This document shows positions 55,271-64,000 of a stretch of DNA of 64,000 nt, one piece after another. Under the pieces are notes generated by a model. The model searched no databases, was not told where the DNA came from, and was given only the letters and a program-made list of their open reading frames with translations. Position 1 is the first letter of the stretch. Every line of letters begins with the position of its first letter. This DNA is from G965247475 sp965247475. Lineage in GTDB: Bacteria > Chloroflexota > UBA11872. The position numbers were made by a program, and so were the translations under genes. The stretch covers positions 682,001-746,000 of the forward strand of contig OZ252016.1 of assembly GCA_965247475.1 (NCBI GenBank). The letters run 5' to 3'.

Positions 55271-55969
55271 GTGTCGATACAGATGTACGACTTCAGGACG
55301 GACCATCAGTTCGTGATGGTGACGCCGCGCATGCGTGCGTGTTTCATGCAGTTCGCACCAGGCCAGGTCGCCGCGCTCCACGCGCACGACCACGGTGACG
55401 AGACATTCCTGGTCATGGAAGGCAAGGCCGAGCTCATCGTGGCGGGCGAGTCCGTCACGCTGGCCGCGGGCCAGCTGTGCTGCGCGACCAAGGGCACCGC
55501 GCACAGCTTGCGCACCCTGGGGGATGAGCCCGTCACACTCTTCCTGGTTGTCGCGCCGAGCGTCGAGCCCACCCACACGATGCTGGATGCCGACGGCCAT
55601 CGCCTGCCCGCCGCGTATGGCAAGGCCGCGAGGCGCGAACGCGGGCTCGACGATCCGGGGCCTCGGCGGCCTGTGTCTGAGATCCTCGCGAGCTATGTCG
55701 CGTCGAGTGAGCATCTCTCACGGGTGGCTGCGACCAACGCTCAGTCGCAGAAAGAGGCGAGCGCTGAGGTCCGAGAGGCGCTCGAAAGCGGCGGCGCCAC
55801 ATCGAACCGAGCGGCGTTGAATCGGATGTCAGAGCAGGTCTTCATCACCCTCGAGGCGGCCTGGTCGGCGGTCGACGAATGGAATGAGCTGGCCGCGCGG
55901 CTGGGAGGCGAGCCGCCGGACGGCCGGGCAGGCCGCCCCCGCGAGTCTGCATCCACGCCGCGCACGTAA
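55271..55969 (+). CDS. Cupin-domain protein with helical C-terminus
   Basis: 232 residues. Residues 25-95 are one cupin barrel: ALHAHDHGDETFLVMEGKAEL (metal-type His, His, Glu) and CCATKGTAHSLRTLGDEPV. Residues 130-215 are mostly helical and unassigned (ASYVASSEHLSRVAATNAQ). The GTG has AAAGGAG with a 7-base gap, a strong signal. Substrate unknown; a dioxygenase or sensor role is possible. Confidence 0.78.
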   Translation: MSIQMYDFRTDHQFVMVTPRMRACFMQFAPGQVAALHAHDHGDETFLVMEGKAELIVAGESVTLAAGQLCCATKGTAHSLRTLGDEPVTLFLVVAPSVEPTHTMLDADGHRLPAAYGKAARRERGLDDPGPRRPVSEILASYVASSEHLSRVAATNAQSQKEASAEVREALESGGATSNRAALNRMSEQVFITLEAAWSAVDEWNELAARLGGEPPDGRAGRPRESASTPRT

Positions 55970-56125
55970 CAGCTGGCGCGCGCCGCGGGCGATGCGTGTC
56001 CGTTCATGTGACGGCGGCCGGGCGGCAAGGGGATCTCGTCGAGACATTGCCGGTAAGCGTGACCGATGCCCGCTCGGTCCGCCCGGAGCGATTGCCCTCG
56101 CGGACTCGTGTCGATCGCTAGACGC

Positions 56126-57178
56126 TCAGCCCATCGCCTCGTCGATCACGCGCAGCAGGTTCCCACCGAGGATCTTGCGGACGTCCTCGTCCCCGTAGCC
56201 GTTGGCAACGAGCGCCCTGGTGAGGTTGCGCAGCTTGCCCGAATCGTCCAGATCCTTGGTCCAGGTGTACGACTCGGGCGTTCGGTTCATGTTGAAGAGC
56301 AGCCGGGCGTCGCGGTCCGCGTGACCGAGCACGAAGTCGGGACCGAGGCCAACGCTGTCGATCCCGCCCACGTCGATTAGATGATCGATGTGCCTGACGA
56401 CATCCGCGATCGAGGCCAGCTCGTCGCCGTCCACGAGGACTCCGGAGGCGAAATGGACCGCGGCCACGCCGCCGTTGTCCGCCAGCTCCCGGATCTGCGC
56501 GTCCCAGAGGTTCTGCGGCGTGTCGTGGAACACGCGCGCGCCGGTATGCGAGTTGATCACGGGATCCGAGGATTCGCGCAGCACATCGGCGATGGTGGCC
56601 GCCGACGAGTGCGACACGTCGATCAGCATGCCGAGCCGGTTCATTTCGGCCACCACCTCGCTCCCGAACGCCGTGAGGCCCGGCTCGCCATCGTCGTTCT
56701 GCGCGGTTCCAAGCTGATTGCGAATCGCCCAATGAAACTCGATGTGACGAACGCCGAGCCGGTGAAAGTTCCGCAGGGTCGCAACGCGGCCTTCCAGAAG
56801 CTTGGCGCCTTCGCAGCCGAGAATGAGGCCGAGCCGGTCCGAGGCCTTCGCGGCGCGCACGTCCGCGCCTGAGCGCACGACCAGCAATTCGCGGGGGTTT
56901 GCCTGAACCTTGGCAAGCAGTGCGTCGTAGACCTCCATCGCATCGCGCATGAAGCCTTCGGTCGAGTGCAGCGACTGCTGATACTCGGCCCGCGTCGGGG
57001 CAAAGACGCGGGCATCGAGCGTGGCTTGAACCACCTTGGCCGTCACGCCTCCCGCTCGGTCCCGCGCGAAGTCCTCGGCCTCCACCATGTGGTCGTGCGC
57101 CAGCACGATGGGTGCCTCGTCGTGCAGGCACACGGCCCGCTCGTCGTTCTCGGCGCTGGGCGCGGTCGGCGTGCTCAC
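56126..57178 (-). CDS. M19-family membrane dipeptidase-like enzyme
   Basis: 350 residues, amidohydrolase-type barrel with the M19 metal ligands: VLAHDHMVEAEDF (His, Asp), LILGCEGAKLLEG (bridging Glu), MLIDVSHSSAATI (His), NSHTGARVFHDTPQNL (His) and GLGPDFVLG (Asp). It hydrolyses dipeptides, sometimes with a D-residue. No signal peptide, so cytosolic. GTG 57178 is chosen because it forms the GTGA overlap with the M24 stop; GTG 57187 is also in frame. Together with the M24 peptidase and transporter it fits peptide catabolism. Confidence 0.85.
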   Translation of the reverse strand: MSTPTAPSAENDERAVCLHDEAPIVLAHDHMVEAEDFARDRAGGVTAKVVQATLDARVFAPTRAEYQQSLHSTEGFMRDAMEVYDALLAKVQANPRELLVVRSGADVRAAKASDRLGLILGCEGAKLLEGRVATLRNFHRLGVRHIEFHWAIRNQLGTAQNDDGEPGLTAFGSEVVAEMNRLGMLIDVSHSSAATIADVLRESSDPVINSHTGARVFHDTPQNLWDAQIRELADNGGVAAVHFASGVLVDGDELASIADVVRHIDHLIDVGGIDSVGLGPDFVLGHADRDARLLFNMNRTPESYTWTKDLDDSGKLRNLTRALVANGYGDEDVRKILGGNLLRVIDEAMG

Positions 57179-58329
57179 GCCTGCCACGTCCGCACGGGCA
57201 GACTCGACAGGCGTTCGGCGGCCCCACTGGTCACCAGCGACGCGTCTTCGATCTTGGCCCCGCCTACCCCCGGCCGTCCCAGGATGGTCTCGAAGACGAC
57301 CACCATTCCCGGCTCGAGCACATCGGTCGAATTAAAGCTTATGTCGGGGAGCTCGTGGACCCAGCAGCCAATGCCGTGGCCGAGCAGCCCCGTGCTATGG
57401 AACGTCGTCGGCTTATACAGAGCGTCGCCTAACCCGTTCGCCTCCGCCGACCGGTGACCGGCGCGCGCGACCTCGGCGCCGGATGTCCCTGGACGCAGCG
57501 CGTCGAGCATGGCCTCGTACATCTGCGCCGTGGATTCCATGATGTGCAGAACCTCCGGCGCCGCACGGCCCACCGTCGTGACCCGCGAAAGGTCGCTGCG
57601 ATAGCCGCGGTACATTGCGCCGCAGTCCAGCTGAACCTGCTCGCCCGCCCGCAGCGTGCGATCGTTTCGCATGCCCATGCCGCGGGCGACGTTCGGGCCG
57701 CTGTATATCTGCGGGTTGTAGTAGAGGCCGTCCGCGCCCGCCTGCATGACGGCCTGGCCGACCGCGATCTGCAGATCTCGCTCGTTGGCGCCCTCGTGGA
57801 CGCCCTCCAAGAAGGCCCGGCCTCCTTCGTCGTCGATTGACATGCACCTGCGAATGACATCGAGCTCGGCCTGACTCTTGACTTTGGAGACCTCCCACAC
57901 CAGGCGTGTGGCGTCCACGATCTCGAGCTGCGGACGATCGGCTTTCAGAGCCAGCGCCACGGGGGCCGGCAAGGAGTCGTAGCCGGCAACTCCGATCCGA
58001 GACGCCGCGCGCGGCAACAGCTCGATGAGGCTCGGGCCGAAGTCATAGGAGATCACCACGTCGGACACCCACGTGCGCTCCGCCGGATCGTCCCAGAAGC
58101 CGTTGGTCAGCAGGATGGCCTCCGGACTTCCGCCCGGGATCAGAAGGAAGTAGGACACATCGTGCAGGCCGAGGTCGGGCTCGTAGCCTCCCAGATACGC
58201 AACCGGACCCTGACTATTCCGGACGGAATACGCGACCAGCGCGTCCAGCCCGGCATCGCGCATGCGCTCGATGACCCCGGCAGCGCGGCGCTCGAATTCG
58301 CTCCGCGAAAAGGTGATCGGATAGGTCAC
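57175..58329 (-). CDS. M24-family metallopeptidase (Xaa-Pro peptidase-like)
   Basis: 384 residues: N-terminal creatinase-type domain (LDALVAYSVRNSQGPVAYLG), then the pita-bread domain with all five metal ligands in QLDCGAMYRGYRSDLSRV (two Asp), LLGHGIGCWVHELP (His), FETILG (Glu) and GAKIEDASLV (Glu). It likely removes Xaa-Pro or similar N-terminal units, or is a creatinase relative. GTG 58329 has AAGGGG 8 bases upstream; the longer frame to 58530 is not supported. Confidence 0.87.
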   Translation of the reverse strand: MTYPITFSRSEFERRAAGVIERMRDAGLDALVAYSVRNSQGPVAYLGGYEPDLGLHDVSYFLLIPGGSPEAILLTNGFWDDPAERTWVSDVVISYDFGPSLIELLPRAASRIGVAGYDSLPAPVALALKADRPQLEIVDATRLVWEVSKVKSQAELDVIRRCMSIDDEGGRAFLEGVHEGANERDLQIAVGQAVMQAGADGLYYNPQIYSGPNVARGMGMRNDRTLRAGEQVQLDCGAMYRGYRSDLSRVTTVGRAAPEVLHIMESTAQMYEAMLDALRPGTSGAEVARAGHRSAEANGLGDALYKPTTFHSTGLLGHGIGCWVHELPDISFNSTDVLEPGMVVVFETILGRPGVGGAKIEDASLVTSGAAERLSSLPVRTWQA

Positions 58330-58654
58330 GGCGAACCCCCTTACACGTTGGCCGGCCAGGTCACGGCCGGCGCGGCAATGCCGCGGCCTCCTCGGACTTG
58401 GCTCGGCCTTCGGAGCGCGCTCGATGCGCGCCGGGCCGTCTCGAGCGGCGCGGCGCGCGAAGCCCGAAGGCGATGCCGGCGACTGCTGGCACGGGACAAG
58501 ACGCCACCCTCCCAGACGCTCCGCGGGCACGTGATCATAAGGCGTGGCGCGTGGGGCGGCGCACGCCGCGCGCTGAGGGCCACGCCGCTGTGATTCATGC
58601 CGCCCCGGCCAGCTATGCTCGGAACGACGAATTCATGCGGGTTGTACCGGTTCG
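58330..58654. other. Divergent intergenic region, no gene seen
   Basis: 325 bases between the M24 and aminotransferase genes. A TATGCT at 58614-58619 could be a -10 for the aminotransferase. Nothing else is recognised. Confidence 0.4.
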
Positions 58655-59857
58655 ATGAGGTCGGCAACGGCCACAGGCGCGGGCCATCGCGTAGCTGATC
58701 GCGTCGCGCGATTGCCCGATGTCGGGTCGCGGAATCTGGCGCTGCGTGTACAGGCGGCGCGCGCTCGCGGCGTCGATGTCCTCCCGCTCCTGCCCTACGC
58801 GGAGCGGCCGGTTCCGCCCGAAGTTGCCGAGGCCGTGGTCGCCGAACTGAGCCGCAACCGGGAGGCGCCGTCGCGTGGGCTGCCCGAGTTGCTCGAGGCG
58901 CTGGTCGAGTATCTGGCCGGCGAGATCGGCATTGCGTTGGATCCCGACGCGAACATTCTCGTCACCAACGGTGCGATGCAGGGGATCAATGTTGTCTTCC
59001 GGGCGATCCTCGATCCGGGGGACGAGGTCCTCGTGCCGGCGCCGTGCTTCTTCTTTGGCGGCTGTGTTGAGCTCGCCGGCGGGCGGCCGGTGTACGTTCG
59101 GATGGACGAGGACAGCGGCTTCGCTTGGGACCTCGACCGGCTGGAAGCGGCAATCACCGACCGGACGGTGGCCGTCGTGGTCAACACACCCGTGAATCCC
59201 ACCGGTGTAGTGCTCGGCGAAGATGAGCTCTGGGCCATCGCCGAGCTGGCGAGCCGGCACGATCTGCTCGTGATCGCGGACGAGTCCTACGACACCATGG
59301 TGTACGACGGTCGCCGCCACGTCTCAATCGCGCGGGCGCCGGCCGCGGCCGGCCGGACGTTGCTGGTCCGCAGCTTCACGAAAAGTTTTGCGATGCCTGC
59401 GTGGCGCATCGGATACGTCATCGGCCCGGCTCCGCTCATCGATGCGTGTACGAAGACGCTCGAATGGGAGCTGCTCCACTCGAATCACGTGGCGCAGGCC
59501 GGGGTAGCCGCGGCTGTGCGCGGCTCGCTCGCGTTTCAGACCGAGATGGCGCAAACATTTGAGCTGAAGCGCGACGTTCTAATCGCGGAGATCGATCGCG
59601 TCCTCGGTCTACGTGTGGCGCGTCCCAGCGGTGGACCGTTTCTGTTCATCAATACGGCCTCCGTCTTCGGCTCGTCCGAGACCGCTTCGCAGGCGCTGCT
59701 GGACGCCGGGGTCCCCACGACCCCGGGGCACTATTGCGAATCGGACCGGCATGTGCGCCTTGCATTCGGCGCCGCGCCGGACGTTCTGCGCGAGGCCGGG
59801 CGGCGCATCGCCGCCGTCGTCGGCGCGCGGAGGCAGGGCAGCGGCCGAATCGGCTAG
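58655..59857 (+). CDS. Class I/II PLP-dependent aminotransferase
   Basis: 400 residues, fold-type I. NGAMQGINVVFRAILDPGDEVLVPAPCF, VVNTPVNPTGVV, IADESYDTMVYDG and the PLP Lys in RSFTKSFAMPAWRIGY, with a C-terminal HVRLAFG Arg for the substrate carboxylate. Similar to aspartate or aromatic aminotransferases; the substrate is unknown. Lies between peptidase genes and a peptide transporter, consistent with amino acid use. Confidence 0.88.
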   Translation: MRSATATGAGHRVADRVARLPDVGSRNLALRVQAARARGVDVLPLLPYAERPVPPEVAEAVVAELSRNREAPSRGLPELLEALVEYLAGEIGIALDPDANILVTNGAMQGINVVFRAILDPGDEVLVPAPCFFFGGCVELAGGRPVYVRMDEDSGFAWDLDRLEAAITDRTVAVVVNTPVNPTGVVLGEDELWAIAELASRHDLLVIADESYDTMVYDGRRHVSIARAPAAAGRTLLVRSFTKSFAMPAWRIGYVIGPAPLIDACTKTLEWELLHSNHVAQAGVAAAVRGSLAFQTEMAQTFELKRDVLIAEIDRVLGLRVARPSGGPFLFINTASVFGSSETASQALLDAGVPTTPGHYCESDRHVRLAFGAAPDVLREAGRRIAAVVGARRQGSGRIG

Positions 59858-59954
59858 GATGTCCGCGCATTGCAGCCGGGCGCGTTACCCGAGAGGGTGC
59901 GGGGGTCGGGCTGTCGTTCCGGGGCGGGACACGCCCCGCGGGAGGACCATTGAT

Positions 59955-61931
59955 ATGACGTCTGAAGGCATGCGTGGGGACGGGTTCAGCCGCCGCCGAT
60001 TGTTGCGCGTGGCCATGGTTGGGGGCGGGTCCGCGACGTTGGCCGCCATTCTGGCCGCGTGCGGCGAGGCCCAGGTCGTGACCAAGGAAGTCCCGGTCGA
60101 GATCGAGGTCATCAAGGAGGTCCCGGTCGACCGCGTGGTCGTGCAGCAGGTCCCGGTCGAGGTCGAGGTCGTCAGAGCGGTCCCGATTGAGGTCGAGCGA
60201 GTCAGAGAGGTCCCGGTCGAGGTCGAGATCATCAGGCGGGTTGAGGTCGAGGTTCCGGTCGAGGTCGAGGTCCCGGTCGAGGTCGAGGTCGAGAAGCTCG
60301 TCGAGGTCGAGAAGGTCGTCGAGGTCGAGAAGGTCGTAGTCCAAGAGAGGGTCGTCGAGAGGGTCGTCGAGGTCATGGCTGAGAACCCGAAGGCCGATCT
60401 CCTGGTCATCGGAAACACCACCACTTCCCAGATCGACGGATTCGACCTCACTCAGGCGTTTGACCGGGAACAGGTCTCGGTCGCCAAGAACGTCTCAGAA
60501 TCGCTCGTGCTGTTTGACTATCACACCATGACGCTTCAGCCGTCGCTGGCTGAAAGCTGGGAGATTGCCCCAGACGCGGCGTCGGTCACGTTCAATCTCC
60601 GCCAAGGTGTGAAGTGGCATAACGGCGATGACTTCACGGCGGACGACGTCAAGTTCAGCTTTGATCGGACGTTCTTCGCGGACCACCCGCACAACGAAGG
60701 TGGCAGTTTCGCCTGGGTCTCGTTGGTTCCGTTCTACGAGAGCACCGAGGTCATTGACGACCGTACGGTCAAAGTGAACATGAGCAGTCCGGACGCGGTG
60801 ATTTTGGCGCGATTCTCGTTGTCAACCATGGGAATCGTCCATCCGCCCAGCGTGATGGAACACGGCAACGCGGCGTACCACAGCGACCCCAGCAAGTTCG
60901 TGGGAACCGGTCCCTACAAGGCTGTGGAACTGGATCCGAACGTGGAGACTCGACTCGCCCGAAATGACGATTGGTGGGGTCCAAAACCGGACTTCAAGGA
61001 AATTGTGGTTCGACGCTTCGATCGTCAGGCGGGTGGGAACCCGCAGCTCAACGCACTGTTGGCGGGCGAATTGGACGTGGCGATCTCGATTCCTGGATCG
61101 CGTCGAAACGAAGTGTTCCGGGCGGCGGGGATAAGCGCGAAGTACTTCCCGACGTTGGTGCTTGGCTACTTCTGGATCAACACCACGTTCCCGCTGTTCC
61201 AAGATCCGCTGGTGCGGCAGGCGGTTTCGCACACCTACGATCGGAACACGTACTACGAGGCGACCGCGGGTCCGACGACGATCCCGTGGTCGAAGTACTG
61301 GTTCCCCGGGTCGCCGTACCTCAATGAGGCCGCGGACGTGGGCTACGATCCGGAGAAGGTGATCGAGCTCATGGGCCAGGCTGGCTTCTCCAAGGCGGGC
61401 GACGGTGTGTGGACAAAGGCCGATGGCACACGCGCCGAGTTCAAGCTGCAATACCGCGCGCAGCCTGGTTCGCCGGCGCCCGACGAGCAGGTCTTCTGGC
61501 AGCAGGGGCTGCTCGATCAGGGCTTCGACGTTGAGCTTGAAGTGTGGGATCCGGGACTGCCGTTCAGCCGAACCGGAGGCGGAGTGTTCGACAAGGAGAA
61601 CCTCAACCTTGCGAACACCGGAGTTGGGGCCAACCTTGGCGATCCGTCCTTTGGCATGCAGCGCTGGACGATCGACGAGCCGTTCAACTTCAGCTGGCTC
61701 GACAACGAAGAGATGAACCGTCTCTACGTCGAGCAGAACGTTGAGTCGGATCCCCAGAAGCGGATCGCGTTGGTCATGCGGATGCAGGAGCTGGCCGCCG
61801 AGTTGATCCCGTGGGTCCCGACCAGCGTTCCCACGATCGGCGCGGCTTGGTGGAATGACAAGGTCACCAATGTCACGGCCGGTGGCACATTCATGGCGCA
61901 CCACTGGACGTATAAGGCCGCCCCCGCATAG
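59955..61931 (+). CDS. Dipeptide/oligopeptide ABC transporter substrate-binding lipoprotein with repeat stalk
   Basis: 658 residues. The N-terminus has a twin-arginine-like SRRRLLRVAM followed by a lipobox ending in C36 (ILAACGE), so export and lipidation are expected. Residues 45-140 are a Val/Glu/Pro repeat. The rest is an SBP family 5 domain: WEIAPDAASVTFNLRQGVKWHNGDDFTADDVKFSF, FVGTGPYKAVE, PLVRQAVSHTYDRNTYYE and ELIPWVPTSVP. GGAGG lies 9 bases before the ATG. The stalk presumably holds the binding domain away from the membrane. Confidence 0.93.
   Translation: MTSEGMRGDGFSRRRLLRVAMVGGGSATLAAILAACGEAQVVTKEVPVEIEVIKEVPVDRVVVQQVPVEVEVVRAVPIEVERVREVPVEVEIIRRVEVEVPVEVEVPVEVEVEKLVEVEKVVEVEKVVVQERVVERVVEVMAENPKADLLVIGNTTTSQIDGFDLTQAFDREQVSVAKNVSESLVLFDYHTMTLQPSLAESWEIAPDAASVTFNLRQGVKWHNGDDFTADDVKFSFDRTFFADHPHNEGGSFAWVSLVPFYESTEVIDDRTVKVNMSSPDAVILARFSLSTMGIVHPPSVMEHGNAAYHSDPSKFVGTGPYKAVELDPNVETRLARNDDWWGPKPDFKEIVVRRFDRQAGGNPQLNALLAGELDVAISIPGSRRNEVFRAAGISAKYFPTLVLGYFWINTTFPLFQDPLVRQAVSHTYDRNTYYEATAGPTTIPWSKYWFPGSPYLNEAADVGYDPEKVIELMGQAGFSKAGDGVWTKADGTRAEFKLQYRAQPGSPAPDEQVFWQQGLLDQGFDVELEVWDPGLPFSRTGGGVFDKENLNLANTGVGANLGDPSFGMQRWTIDEPFNFSWLDNEEMNRLYVEQNVESDPQKRIALVMRMQELAAELIPWVPTSVPTIGAAWWNDKVTNVTAGGTFMAHHWTYKAAPA
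60087..60374 (+). repeat. In-frame tandem repeat coding the Val/Glu stalk
   Basis: 288 bases of imperfect units built from GTCGAGGTC and GTCCCGGTCGAG, coding repeats such as VPVEVEV, EVPVEVE and EKVVEVEKVV. The low complexity makes it prone to slippage and assembly error. Confidence 0.85.
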
Positions 61932-61953
61932 CGGAAACGTCGGCGACGAGACG

Positions 61954-61995
61954 GGGCCCCGCTCCTGAGGGCAAGATGCATCGGGAGTGGGGCCC
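61954..61995 (+). terminator. Stem-loop between the binding protein and permease genes
   Basis: GGGCCCCGCTCC (61954-61965) pairs with GGAGTGGGGCCC (61984-61995), 11 Watson-Crick pairs and one G-U, with an 18-base loop. There is no T-tract, so it is more likely a partial terminator or mRNA stabiliser that keeps binding protein levels above permease levels. Confidence 0.55.
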
Positions 61996-62031
61996 GCCCG
62001 TGTCAGCTACGCGGGAGTTCGCGCTGAGACC

Positions 62032-63000
62032 ATGACGCGATTTGTCGTCCGGCGGCTGCTGCTGCTCGTGCCGCTGCTGCTTGCGGTCAGCATGGTTGTG
62101 TTTGCGCTTGGCAAGGCCGTGCCTGGCGATCCCGTGGAAATCTTCATCAGCCAGGCCGATATCAGTGACCCCGTGCTCGTCGCCAGGCTGCAAGAGAAGT
62201 ACGGGCTCAACGACCCGCTCCCGGTTCAATACTGGACCTGGCTCTCGCTCGCGGCCCGTGGCGACCTCGGCGATTCGATCCGCCGGGGCAGGGAGGTAAG
62301 CGAGCTCGTCTTGCGCGGTCTGCGCAATACCGCCAGCATCGCGATCGCCGCGGTGGTCATGGTGATTGTGGTCGGCTGGACCATGGGCGTCGCCGCCGCG
62401 ATCGTTCATAACCGGCAATGGCCGCAACTGATAAACCGAACCTTGGCGCTATTCCCCGTGATCATGTTCAGCGTGCCGGGCTTCTCAGTCGCCATCGGCA
62501 TGGTGATCTTGTTCGGAATCAACCTCGGTTGGTTGCCGACCGGTAGCATCTCCAGCGCGCGCGCCGGTGGTGATATTGGGGACCTCGCCAGGCATATGGT
62601 TCTCCCCACGATCGCGCTTGGGCTGGCCTCCGTCGGCGCCAACTGGCGCCTGGCGCGCAACAGCATGATCGAGGTGCTGCGGGACGATTACATCCGTACG
62701 GCCTACGCCAAGGGCCTACCCCTGCGCGAGGTGCTGTTCGTGCACGCACTGCGCAATGCCGTGATCCCGCTGGTCACGAGCGCCGGGCTTCTATTTGGGG
62801 CGCTGTTGACCGGCTCGTTCATTCTCGAGTTCATCTTCGCCTGGCCGGGGATCGGTCAGCTCATGGTGGAGGCCGCGCTCTTCCGGGATCTCCCCGTCGT
62901 CATGGGCGGAACGCTGATCCTGGCCGCTCTGTATCTGCTGATCAACCTTATCGTCGATGTGGCGTACGCGGTCATCGACCCGAGGATCCGCTATGACTGA
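62032..63000 (+). CDS. Peptide ABC transporter permease (DppB-like)
   Basis: 322 residues, six helices. FVVRRLLLLVPLLLAVSMVVF at the start, GDLGDSIRRGREV, then the coupling loop DDYIRTAYAKGLPLREVLFVHALRNAVIPLVT and FAWPGIGQLMVEA, all typical of DppB/OppB. The ribosome site is weak. Overlaps the next permease by 8 bases. Confidence 0.94.
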   Translation: MTRFVVRRLLLLVPLLLAVSMVVFALGKAVPGDPVEIFISQADISDPVLVARLQEKYGLNDPLPVQYWTWLSLAARGDLGDSIRRGREVSELVLRGLRNTASIAIAAVVMVIVVGWTMGVAAAIVHNRQWPQLINRTLALFPVIMFSVPGFSVAIGMVILFGINLGWLPTGSISSARAGGDIGDLARHMVLPTIALGLASVGANWRLARNSMIEVLRDDYIRTAYAKGLPLREVLFVHALRNAVIPLVTSAGLLFGALLTGSFILEFIFAWPGIGQLMVEAALFRDLPVVMGGTLILAALYLLINLIVDVAYAVIDPRIRYD

Positions 63001-63907
63001 GGTTCAAGCGACGTCGGCCGCGTCAGACGCTGGACAGCCTGCCGAGGAACTCAAGTCGGGGCCAGGGTGGCCCATGCGCACGCTGTTGTTCCTGAAAGAC
63101 CATCCTACGCTCACGATGGCGTTGATTCCCCTGATTGTCGTGAGCCTGGGCGCCCTCCTTGCCCCATGGCTCCCGCTTGAAGATCCACTGCGCGGCAATG
63201 TCGTCAAGCGTTTTCTGCCGCCGGGCGAGGAAGGCTATTTCCTGGGAACCGATAGCTTGGGCAGGGACATCTTCTCGAGATTGGTCTGGGGCGGGCGAGT
63301 GTCAATCACAACCGGCGTCGGGGCAAACATCGGTGTCACCGTCGTGGCGGTGTTCTTTGCGCTGATCGCCGGTTATTTGGGTGGTAGGACGGATGCCGTG
63401 ATCATGCGCATGGTGGACGTCGGGCTCGCCTTTCCTGGGCTTTTGCTCGCGCTGGCGCTGCTGGCAGTGTTGGGCCAAGGCGTGATCAACCTCGTCATTG
63501 CCATCGCGCTCGCGTCCGTGCCCCTGAACGTACGGTTCTTCCGCGCCGAGGTTCTACGCGTGCGCGGCGCTCAATACGTCGAAGCGGCGCGCGTTCTTGG
63601 ATACAGCAACCTGCGGATCATGTTCCGTGAGATTCTCCCCAACGTGATGCCGCTCATCCTCACCGTGACGGCGATCCACGCGACGGGCTTCTTTGTGGTT
63701 ACGGCCGGCTTCAGTCTGCTGGGCCTGGGCATTGAGCCGCCCAGACCGGATTGGGGCAGCATGATAGGTGAGGGCATCACTGCCATCTACGAGGCGCCTA
63801 CGGTGCTCCTGGGACCGACGGTTCTCATTACGATTATCGCGATCAGCTTTAATGTCATGGGCGACGAAGTGCAGAAGATTCTCAGCCCGAGAGAGAGTCA
63901 GATCTAG
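62993..63907 (+). CDS. Peptide ABC transporter permease (DppC-like)
   Basis: 304 residues. FLGTDSLGRDIFSRLVWGGRVS, the coupling loop GAQYVEAARVLGYSNLRIMFREILPNVMPLI and FSLLGLGIEPPRPDWGSMI are DppC/OppC signatures. It has a 30-residue soluble N-terminus. Its stop is followed directly by the ATPase ATG. Confidence 0.94.
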   Translation: MTEVQATSAASDAGQPAEELKSGPGWPMRTLLFLKDHPTLTMALIPLIVVSLGALLAPWLPLEDPLRGNVVKRFLPPGEEGYFLGTDSLGRDIFSRLVWGGRVSITTGVGANIGVTVVAVFFALIAGYLGGRTDAVIMRMVDVGLAFPGLLLALALLAVLGQGVINLVIAIALASVPLNVRFFRAEVLRVRGAQYVEAARVLGYSNLRIMFREILPNVMPLILTVTAIHATGFFVVTAGFSLLGLGIEPPRPDWGSMIGEGITAIYEAPTVLLGPTVLITIIAISFNVMGDEVQKILSPRESQI

Positions 63908-64000
63908 ATGGCGGCCAGCGACAACGGCCGACCGCTGCTCTCGGTCCGGGACCTCCACACCTACTTCTTCACGAAGACCGGGATTGTGCGCGCCGTGAGC
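63908..64000 (+). CDS. Peptide ABC transporter ATPase, 3' end outside the window
   Basis: 31 residues are visible; they read LLSVRDLHTYFFTKTGIVRAVS, the usual start of DppD/OppD before the Walker A motif. The ATG follows the permease stop with no gap. Confidence 0.85.
   Translation, partial: MAASDNGRPLLSVRDLHTYFFTKTGIVRAVS

Noticed and set aside
59649..60344. Minus-strand frame rich in Asp/Leu repeats
   Set aside because: It is the complement of the Val/Glu stalk repeat of the binding protein, not a separate gene.

Overview
The window is a high-GC bacterial chromosome segment that is densely packed and almost entirely coding. The genes use many GTG starts, and ten gene pairs overlap by the four bases ATGA, GTGA or TTGA. 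Several features suggest a free-living or marine Chloroflexota lineage such as SAR202/Dehalococcoidia: a dipeptide-binding lipoprotein with a long Val/Glu repeat stalk, stand-alone UroD-like and MmgE/PrpD enzymes, a B. subtilis-type Fe-S PurF with a propeptide, and the mix of housekeeping operons. That placement is inference from gene content; no rRNA or tRNA gene was seen.

Layout, left to right. 1-537 is the end of a Crp/Fnr regulator. 550-3712 (minus) holds an M42 aminopeptidase and an EF-G-like GTPase. 3895-7961 (plus) holds proB-proA, an HD-domain hydrolase and a membrane-anchored ComEC-like metallo-beta-lactamase-fold protein. 7989-11141 holds a BNR-repeat protein, an aldo/keto reductase, a cupin and a small membrane protein. 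11397-13286 has two pterin-binding TIM-barrel enzymes side by side (folP and a methyltetrahydrofolate methyltransferase-like gene). 13288-17338 (minus) has murF, mraY and a glycosyltransferase. 17452-20343 (plus) is the t6A operon tsaE-tsaB-rimI-tsaD.

20650-33719 (minus) is one purine operon, transcribed guaA-purD-purB-purC-purS-purQ-purL-purF-purM-purN-purH, which takes PRPP to IMP and XMP to GMP. An IS481-type insertion sequence (33896-34942) with a 6-bp target duplication and a frameshifted transposase separates it from the shape/elongasome operon mreB-mreC-mreD-mrdA-rodA-thrB (41447-34944). Upstream of that are lon and a PHP-domain gene.

44882-50447 (plus) carries acetyl-CoA synthetase, a cytochrome c lipoprotein, a DUF362 protein, a ferredoxin-like protein with an interrupted second cluster, and a cysteine-rich protein I do not recognise. 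A UroD-like gene lies convergent to these, and an MmgE/PrpD gene lies divergent from the UroD-like gene. This block is the best candidate for an undescribed system. 53482-55969 is accessory-like: a two-helix membrane protein with an internal start signal, an 850-base gene-poor stretch and a cupin. 56126-64000 looks like a peptide uptake and breakdown module: M19 dipeptidase, M24 peptidase, aminotransferase, and a dipeptide ABC transporter (binding protein, two permeases, start of the ATPase).

The strongest anomalies are mraY and purM, where the conserved N-terminus continues in frame upstream of the first ATG/GTG/TTG; the 10-bp duplication that breaks the transposase; the internal Shine-Dalgarno site at 54135; and the redox/Cys-rich block at 47628-50447.
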